Origin: Rotaria sp. Silwood1
Taxonomy: Eukaryota; Rotifera; Eurotatoria; Philodinida; Philodinidae
Assembly (NCBI GenBank): GCA_905250075.1
Contig: CAJNOP010000019.1
Coordinates: 1,917,396 to 1,981,395, forward strand
DNA: 64,000 nt
Reading direction: 5' to 3'
The position numbers were made by a program, and so were the translations under genes. The notes under the pieces are model-generated. The model was not told the DNA's origin. It worked only from the letters and a program-made list of their open reading frames with translations, and did no database searches. Below, in pieces: positions 57,105 through 64,000 of this stretch; the first letter of the stretch is position 1, and every line of letters begins with the position of its first letter.

Positions 57105-58362
57105 CGTGGAATATGGGTGTTTAAGAACAGAAAAACAACATCCACACTCACCCACACCCAACGTAGACCCAAACCCGTGACAGCATCAAATATTGACCAA
57201 CTAGTTGCCAAACACGTTTCTAGATTCTGGATTCTAGATTCAAGAATGTTACGAACAACTCATTACTATCCTCAGGTCAAAATATTTGACTCGAAAACCA
57301 ACATACCGCACTCGATATCTTGCCACTTATTATCATCCTAAAGCGCACACAAACACAGAGGTAAGCGACGCAATCCCATGTGAACAAGGTAAGTAACGTC
57401 GAATGCTGCACAAAACGTTATTTTTGATTTACAAAATAACAGCTATTTGAAGTATCAAAACTCGATTTAGTGTTATTCAAATAATAATTATTTTCCAGCG
57501 CCATTGACGTCAACCACATGAATGTGCGAGTTTCGATATTGCTGTTTAAGTTAGTTAGCTTTTCATATTATAATTAGGACAAAAGGGATGCAGGAGCTAT
57601 TGACAAAGCTTCCCAGCAATTATAAGAAAATTCAGAAGAGAAATCTCATTTACGCCAGTCGATCTGCACTTGCATTCATTAGTACTTTGCACGCAAAAAC
57701 AGAATTATTTGAAGGTTTTGATTAGAAAAATATTACAGCAGAAAATAAATTTTCGAACGCATACACGATCTTTATTTTATGTGTAAACTTCAGTGTTTGC
57801 ATTTGTCATGATGAAAACCTAGTGTGACGATTTTTGATAGAAGGGATAATAGTATGGATGGAGTTACACTTTATTCTATTCCTTCATATCATATAATCGC
57901 ATCGTTTACATACATAGCACACGCTTGTATACGCAAGTAGAAGAAGAGAGGATGAAAAGAGAGGAGATAAGGCCAAGGAGAGAGCCGATATAGGAGAACA
58001 ATAGGATAATGACAGAAAAATAGAAAGGTAAGGATAATGTATAATATACGAGTGAGTGATATGGGAAGATTAAGTATCATGTATGAAATCCAATCAACCG
58101 AAATCGTTACACATAGCTGATAGAGGACAGAGAAATGGAATTCCGTAATGACTGACCACACCCGTAAGCTGTTTATTGCTTTCATATGTGCACTTGAAAA
58201 GTACGACATTGGAAGAATAAAATCGATCTGAATATAAAGAGCAAGACAAGATCAGTAGCAGCCGTAAAAGTTAGCTTGTCTATGCAACATTTGAGGGAAG
58301 TCAGTTTCAGATGCAATTGAAACTAATACAAAGCCAGAAGGACTTCACTGCCTTAGAGGGTG
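57105..58362. other. repeat-rich intergenic DNA up to assembly gap
   Basis: It starts with another CACACCC-rich patch (about 57135-57180). The remainder is intergenic sequence with purine-rich stretches (57940-58040, AAGAGAGGAGA-type). The minus-strand frame across it (57889-58209) is a by-product of the purine tract, not a gene. Confidence 0.4.
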
Positions 58363-58363
58363 T

Positions 58364-58463
58364 NNNNNNNNNNNNNNNNNNNNNNNNNNNNNNNNNNNNN
58401 NNNNNNNNNNNNNNNNNNNNNNNNNNNNNNNNNNNNNNNNNNNNNNNNNNNNNNNNNNNNNNN
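58364..58463. other. assembly gap of 100 N
   Basis: One hundred consecutive unknown bases. The round number suggests a placeholder of undefined true length. It lies among C/A-rich repeats, a plausible cause of the break. Confidence 0.99.
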
Positions 58464-58696
58464 AGTATTTCGATTCGAAATGATATATCAATTTGTTAGA
58501 AACATCAATAAGGAAGAGAAAATCAATTGAATACTAGAATCATTTCGAAGTGTATTTTGACTCGATGAACATCATTAGTTTGTTCGAGCACTTTGGAATT
58601 TACACAACAACAAAATTCATCTCCATACATTATCATATGCTTTTCATGATTTGGATTTTGATTGTCCTGCTTTATCAAAATCAAGCTATGTTAATG

Positions 58697-58750
58697 AGGG
58701 TGTGGGTTTGGATTTCCTTTTCATACACACTCACACTTACACCTCATATC
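58697..58750. repeat. CACAC/GGGTGTGGG patch
   Basis: GAGGGTGTGGGTTTGG followed by CACACTCACACTTACACC. It resembles the 56.2 and 57.1 kb patches and lies on the other side of the gap. Confidence 0.45.
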
Positions 58751-58922
58751 CTCATTATTATTGAATATAATTGATGAGCATTGCGTAATATTCTACAACA
58801 TAGATAAAATATTTGACCTTAAAATGTGAAACACGATGCAACAGTTGTTACTAATTACATGAAGTTTCTTTTAATCGATCTATTTTGGCATACATTTCTT
58901 CATCACTGTTTTATTGAATCTT

Positions 58923-59052
58923 TGAGAACTGTAATAAGGAAGTGTTTCATGTATTCTAACGATATGTTAGTGATATACAATCTGTGATGATTTCTGGAGG
59001 TCGTATATCACTAACTTTTCTCTCGATTGGATGAACTACTTTCTCATTACAG
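58923..59052. repeat. 130-bp hairpin element
   Basis: The outer arms GAGAACTGTAATAAGGAAG and CTTTCTCATTACAGTTCTA, and the inner arms GTTAGTGATATAC and GTATATCACTAAC (perfect 13 bp), fold into one hairpin. It is followed directly by a family 4 repeat copy (59070-59180). Confidence 0.65.
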
Positions 59053-59069
59053 TTCTAGAAGACTAAACA

Positions 59070-59180
59070 AATGATGGTGCAAGCATGTGGCTCAAAATAG
59101 ATTGAATAAAACAATTTAGATGTGATTAGTTACCTCGTGTTTCACACTTAAACCTCGTAGAGATTGTGCCAATAGCTTTT
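59070..59180. repeat. dispersed repeat, family 4 copy
   Basis: CAAAATAGATTGAATAAAAC, GTGATTAG, CTCGTGTTTCACACTTAAAC and AGAGATTGTG match the 29.75 and 63.82 kb copies in order and spacing. Confidence 0.6.
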
Positions 59181-59991
59181 TCGGTAAGGAGCCAATCTAC
59201 CAATACCTTTTCAATGAAAATGATAATATACGTTATGATCATGTAAAACTTGTGTCATCTCTTCAATATTTGCTGTTTTAATTTGGCTAGCAAAATAATC
59301 CTTTTTGTCGTAAACAAAAGAGTTATCAAACATATAAACGTACAAAATCAACGATGTATTAGTAAACTAATTTTCATTGACCGAAGCCGAAACTCGACTT
59401 GACTAAAAAAAATTGGTACTGTTAGCCAACTTACGTTAGATATGCATGATCACTCTAAGATTGAATTATGCATTACCATACAAACTATCAGCTGTTAATT
59501 ATCATTTTTCGACATATTGAGATTTGACAAACGTCGCCAAATTTCGGAAAACGAATTTCAAATGTGCACTTGCCAAATTCTTACGATCTCGTCAAGTTTT
59601 TTCGACTCAAAATAATGCTTAAATGCTGAACTAATCGACTAAAAAACTGTAAATCGACTGCTGTACTTCATGAATAAAGCTATTTCAATAATAAATTTGA
59701 CGCTTTTAGAGAGTAATGGCTTTAGAAATAAGCAGTCGTAGTCACAAAGAAGCAGATTGGTATAAATCTACTATGCAACAGATTCTCAATGATCACAAGA
59801 CAGTTCAGATCAACTTATAATTGGCTACAAAAATGGAAAAAGAAGAAATATGCTGCAACTATCTATAAACTGGTTTTTTGTTGTCCTAAATCATTTTCTT
59901 GAGTTCATACCTTTCGGCTCGTATATTAGAAAAAAAAACAGTCATAGTAGGGCTGCATAAAAACATGAAAAAAAATGCAAACAAAAACATA
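59181..59991. other. 3' flank of TRP-like gene
   Basis: AT-rich DNA downstream of the minus-strand TRP-like gene, presumably its 3' UTR near 59930-59991. No gene was recognised. Confidence 0.4.
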
Positions 59992-62900
59992 TTATCTTCG
60001 TGTAGTTGTTCTACCAAGAATAAGACTAGTTGTTAATGGTGACATTCTTTCAATTACTTGTCGAATAGCAGTTACATCTTGATGAAGACGATTAACAGCT
60101 AATTGTAAATCAGTAACACGTTCGTGTAAATTTTGTGAAAAAGGTTCAACACGAGTTTCATTGTTTGTACCTGATGGTGATGGTGGTGGTATGTTAGTTT
60201 GTTGATGATGAAAAGATGATACACTTGCAGCTGATGGACGACTTGTAGTAATCATACTACCCATTGAACCGGGTAATGTTCGAGCAGCAGTAGATATTCG
60301 ACCATGTTGTCCAGCAAGTGTTTCTTCTAATAATTCTCTTAATCGTCCTAATTCTTCAGCTATATTTATTGTTGGATCTGTTGTAGTCATTGCTGATGAT
60401 GGTTGAACTGTATCAATTTGTTCTGTACTTTGATGTATTGAAGACTTCTTTGATGGTGATTGTGTATTTGTTGTAGAATTTTGTCTAGTGTTTTCCTGTA
60501 ATGTTGATGTTGTTTTTGGTAAATTTTGTCTTGGAATTACTGTTGTTGATTGTAATTTTGTTAATGTTGTATCAATATCATTTAATTTTTGTTGTACTTG
60601 TATACGAAATGTATTAAATTGTATATTATGTTTATCAATTGTTTGTCGAAAATGAGCAAATGCTTTAGCTTGTTGTTCTTCACGTGATTGTCCAAATGAA
60701 TTAAAATTAATATCTTTCCAATTTAATTGTAATGGTGAACATTGACGATGAATCATTTCTTGTAATTGTAAACGTTTACGAGACGATAAACGCCATTCAT
60801 AATTTAATATAATTTGAATACGTTCAAGAAGAAAACGAGCTTCAACAGTTGAGAATGCTTCTGTTTGTAAAGCATTTGATATAAGACCAATAAATATATT
60901 AACAGCTAATATTGCAGTAAATAAAAGATATGTAGTACAAACAAATGCAGCAAAATAACTATCGATTAAATTAAACGCAACGATTGGAACTAAAAATACA
61001 AAGATAAAAATGCACGTTAATCATTATTTAGAATTTCTTTTTTAAGTCTTACTATCATCAACTAATGCAATACGAAAAATAGAAAAAAGTAATGAATAAA
61101 ATGTTTCAAAGCCATATGGTGTGACTAGATGACATGAATTTGTTGCATTATAACATGAAACTTCCGCAACAGCTGATGTTCCATTAAATATATAACGGTT
61201 TTGACCTTCGTATGGATCGAAACTGTTATTATCAGATATGGATTCTTCAATAATAGGACAATATAGTAATGCTTTCTCACAAAGTTCAGGTGATTGAAGA
61301 TAATCAGTATGAAAAATTTGTCGACCACCAAACACAGCATAGAAAACTAATGCATATGGTAAAAGAAGACAAGCAAAAACTAATAGAAAACGTATTATAT
61401 CATCGAACATCATGCGAACCTAAAAATACAAAACGAAATTATTTTATCATTAAGATGAATAATGCCTGTTGTTGAACTCTGATAATATCTACTAGAGTTC
61501 AATCGCAAGTTCTAGAGATTAGGTCGAATCTGGCGATTGGAGTCTTATAACTAGGATTCCGACAGGGTTACTCGAGAGCAAGTGTGTGTCACGGGCGAGT
61601 TAGCATATTATAAGATGGATGATTCGAGACAAGCAATCGTTAATGACTCGTTTAGGATTATTTCATGATTAATAGTAGTATCAAGGTTTGAACACAATAG
61701 CTATTGTATATATGGTGAAGAACATATGTCACTCAGCTATGATGGCAAATGAAGACAAAACTAGAACTCACATCCACAACTCTTATTAATTAAAGTTCTT
61801 GATATTTTTCCTTTCAGTCTTTCTATCATACATCTCTGACAAAATCGAATTGCAGTGATACATATTTGATAGGATTTGATCATGATGGTTGCATTTGGAT
61901 AATAGTAACTACAAAGTACATTTTAATTGTATCAACATCATAGACTCGAATCCAGCCGAGTTCAAGTATTCTATAAATTATTTACATCTAGTTATCATTA
62001 TTAACACTGTTATGATGCTTTTCAAATCAATTCTTCATTCGTATTGAATAGGCTCCACTAGAATTACGAGTTAGGATTCAAAATAACTATTTCATTAGAA
62101 TAGTCTATAGCCGGTATTATTTCATATCTAGCACACTAGCCAGATTTAGTACTCGTGTTTTTTTTCTCTTCAACTTACCATAATAACTAATTCACCTAAT
62201 TTAATTTCAACTATTTTTGCTCGTAATGTTTTAAATGAAATAGATATTGTACGAAAGAAGACCATAAATCGAAACCATATACACACAACCGTAACTGATG
62301 CAACATACATATGAATACGTGCACGAATTACTGTATGATCAAGAACATCGACAGCATGTGTTATTATTGTTATTAAACATAATACATAAATAATCCAATC
62401 AAATAAATTATTTAATGAATAATACATATAATACGATTTAATACGTCTCTTTGCACTGGTTTTATAACGTTGAAGAAATTGAACAAATCTTGATGATGTT
62501 ACAGGTTGAGTTTTTTCAGTTGTATTATGAGGTCCACTTTTCTTTTTCGAATCATTAAAAAGGCTATTTGAAGGATCAATCGGATTAATTGGTGCATCCA
62601 ATGGTTGTTGTTGATTTGGTAAAGGTTCACTTGGTTTACCTTTGATTATTGTTGGTATTGTCGGTGGTAATGGATGATGTTGAGAATGATGAGAACGCAC
62701 TCCCGATACAGTAGGATTTGATGATACATCTGTTGTTTGTGCTGTTGTTCCTGTTTCATTAATAGTAATATGTCCCGTATCACCAATATCATTTTCAAAC
62801 TTTCCAAGATTATTATTTGATGATTGTATAGCCGTATTTGGTTTATATTTATTTTTTGAAATTAGATCTAATCGATTTTGTGTTCGTTCAGTTTCCCAAA

Positions 62901-63246
62901 TAACATAATCTTCATAACGTTTTCTTGCATATCTTATGTCATACAGCTCGAGAACAATAGCCCATATTAAAAAACCAATACTACCAGACCATAATACCAA
63001 ACGCCAAATATCTTGAGGAAAACGATACATATAACGAATAGGAAATGCACCTATCAATGAAGTACATGTCCATAAAATAAGAAATAAAACTTCAAATGCT
63101 AAACGAAGATAAAAATGTTTTGCAGCATATTTGTCCCATTTCCATCTGATAAGACCTTTGAATAAAAATAAAAAAATTTGATTAGCTAATGAATACAAAT
63201 GGGTATGCATTTTAGAAAACGATACAAACAAATAGAAGTTAGTCAA
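59992..63246 (-). CDS. TRP-superfamily ion channel, partial (N-terminus beyond window)
   Basis: Three exons (63246-62179, 61419-61053, 60989-59992) encode the last 810 codons plus stop, in phase. The first exon begins after an acceptor (TTTTTCCAG), so earlier exons, probably cytosolic ankyrin or similar repeats, lie to the right. Using residue 1 = first codon here: pre-S1 RWKWDKYAAKHFYLRLAFEV, S1 ~47-67, S2 ~81-101, S3 ~281-299, S4 ~311-333, S5 ~366-388, a pore-helix region FETFYSLLFSIFRIALVDD, and S6 ~492-515 ending in NIFIGLISNAL. The S2-S3 loop is about 180 residues, Ser/Pro/Gln-rich and far longer than usual. The extracellular S5-pore loop holds several Cys and N-glycosylation sites. The tail has coiled coil and Thr/Ser-rich linkers. 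The subfamily is unclear (features of TRPA/TRPV and TRPM). Ion selectivity is unknown. Confidence 0.82.
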
Positions 63247-63494
63247 CTGGAAAAAGAAAATTTTTATAATCGATATCGATTTAGTTACGTCGTAGAATAA
63301 AAGAATCTTCTCAGCACTTACAATATTTCATTTCATATGTTCCCACTGACTACGACAGATGCCTTACAAAGAAAGTCTTCCAATTGACAAATTACTTTTG
63401 AATCAAAAATATTCGTATTATGTAGATTAAAATGAACTATGAATACTTTAAAAATTTTGCATTGTTAAATTATTACTGCAGAAATATTGCAATC

Positions 63495-63800
63495 ATACGG
63501 TACTGTGGTCTCCCTCAGGAATGCTAGAAACGTTGTACAAAAACAGATGTTGATTAGAATAATTTTTTGTGAATGTTTCAGATTTTGTCACCGTTCCTAT
63601 CCTAAGATACAACTATGGTAATAATGTGTCTTTTATATCGCTCATATAAACTGACAGATTTTTGTGTTCTTATTTCAGAATAGAAGCAAATCAAAAGACC
63701 TGAAACTTTTATAATAAATGACTGTTAATATGGTCTGTTTATGTACAAAGTTTCAAGTCAAAATTCGAAAATCAGTTTTTCTGAACCACGACATTCATTT
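63495..63800. repeat. foldback repeat, family 1 copy
   Basis: It shares GTACAAAGTTTCAAGTCAAA, the following ATTCGAAAATCAGTTTTTCT, and a TCCTATCCTAAGATACAACT block with the 16.6 kb copy (TCTTATCCTAAGCTACATCT), and TTTGTGAATGTTTCAGATTT with the 12.3 kb copy. The inverted pairing is imperfect. Confidence 0.65.
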
Positions 63801-63814
63801 AAAACATATCCTAC

Positions 63815-63930
63815 AATAAGTTCCAAAATAAATAGAATAAAACAATCTCTCTGTGATTAGTGATAGTAGCAACATCGTGTCTCACATTTTAATCCAGCAG
63901 AGATAGCACTACAAGCTTCTTCTTTAATAT
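63815..63930. repeat. dispersed repeat, family 4 copy
   Basis: CAAAATAAATAGAATAAAAC is followed by GTGATTAG, CATCGTGTCTCACATTTTAA and AGAGAT in the same order as at 29.75 and 59.07 kb. It directly follows a family 1 foldback copy. Confidence 0.6.
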
Positions 63931-64000
63931 CTGTTCGCGATGAAAATGAAAGAAAAATAATCAACTACCCTTAATAAGTGGATGAGTTATTAAGTCAAGA

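Larger units (their letters stand above)
63247..64000. other. upstream intron or flank with repeats
   Basis: Probably an intron of the TRP-like gene, since the next exon starts at a splice acceptor. It contains a family 1 foldback copy (63495-63800) and a family 4 repeat copy (63815-63930). No coding exon is seen before the window ends. Confidence 0.55.

Noticed and set aside
57889..58209. 106-codon minus-strand frame with hydrophobic residues
   Set aside because: It arises from a purine-rich tract read on the opposite strand; no splice sites or family match.
1..64000. tRNA, rRNA, CRISPR or prokaryotic operon signals
   Set aside because: No cloverleaf B-box, rRNA-like conserved block, spaced direct repeats or Shine-Dalgarno-led gene series were seen.

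Overview
This window reads as nuclear DNA of a small, AT-rich metazoan, most likely a rotifer and probably a bdelloid (inference). The genes are animal genes: DPY30, an SLC5 transporter, TRPA and TRP-like channels, IFT20, tectonic and an LRRC74-like protein. They have many short introns (about 43-110 bp) plus a few long introns packed with repeats. Several genes have a splice acceptor just upstream of the ATG, as expected with spliced-leader trans-splicing, which is known in rotifers. One intron-bearing gene is clearly of bacterial YddA/SbmA type, and foreign genes are a bdelloid hallmark. One 100-base assembly gap lies at 58364-58463.

Layout, left to right. 1-7.9 kb is gene-poor: it holds a small two-exon membrane-protein gene on the minus strand (1822-3266, broken by one base in a homopolymer), a degenerate ~1 kb tandem duplication (about 3.96-5.99 kb) and a decayed ORF near 6.5 kb. 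DPY30 (-) lies at 7939-8277. A complete 12-exon SLC5 sodium/solute transporter (+) spans 10480-16239, with a 2.7 kb intron full of foldback DNA. A complete 10-exon TRPA-type ankyrin channel (-) spans 17591-26659. IFT20 (+, 28958-30366) is followed after 86 bp by tectonic (+, 30453-36624), a two-gene ciliary pair that looks like a trans-spliced operon. A coiled-coil protein (-) lies at 37321-38064, a 13-exon LRRC74-like LRR protein (-) at 42267-45579, and an unrecognised multi-exon protein (+) at 47995-50080. Next come a single relic exon of an ABCB (P-glycoprotein-like) gene (-, 50870-51046) and the bacterial-type ABC transporter (+, 51812-54017). About 6 kb of decayed and repeat-rich DNA follows, with telomere-like C/A-rich stretches and the gap. 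The window ends with the channel half of a TRP-superfamily gene (-, 59992-63246) whose N-terminal part lies beyond the right edge.

For five genes (SLC5, TRPA, IFT20, tectonic, LRRC74-like), and for the YddA-like ABC gene, the proposed exons add up to an exact multiple of three with consistent phases, so the exon coordinates are well supported. Repeats are mostly long inverted-repeat (foldback) elements, in at least three families, lodged in introns and intergenic DNA. No tRNA, rRNA or CRISPR was recognised. Genes around cilia (IFT20, tectonic, probably LRRC74-like) and sensory channels (TRPA, TRP-like) are over-represented here, but only IFT20-tectonic shows physical evidence of linkage.
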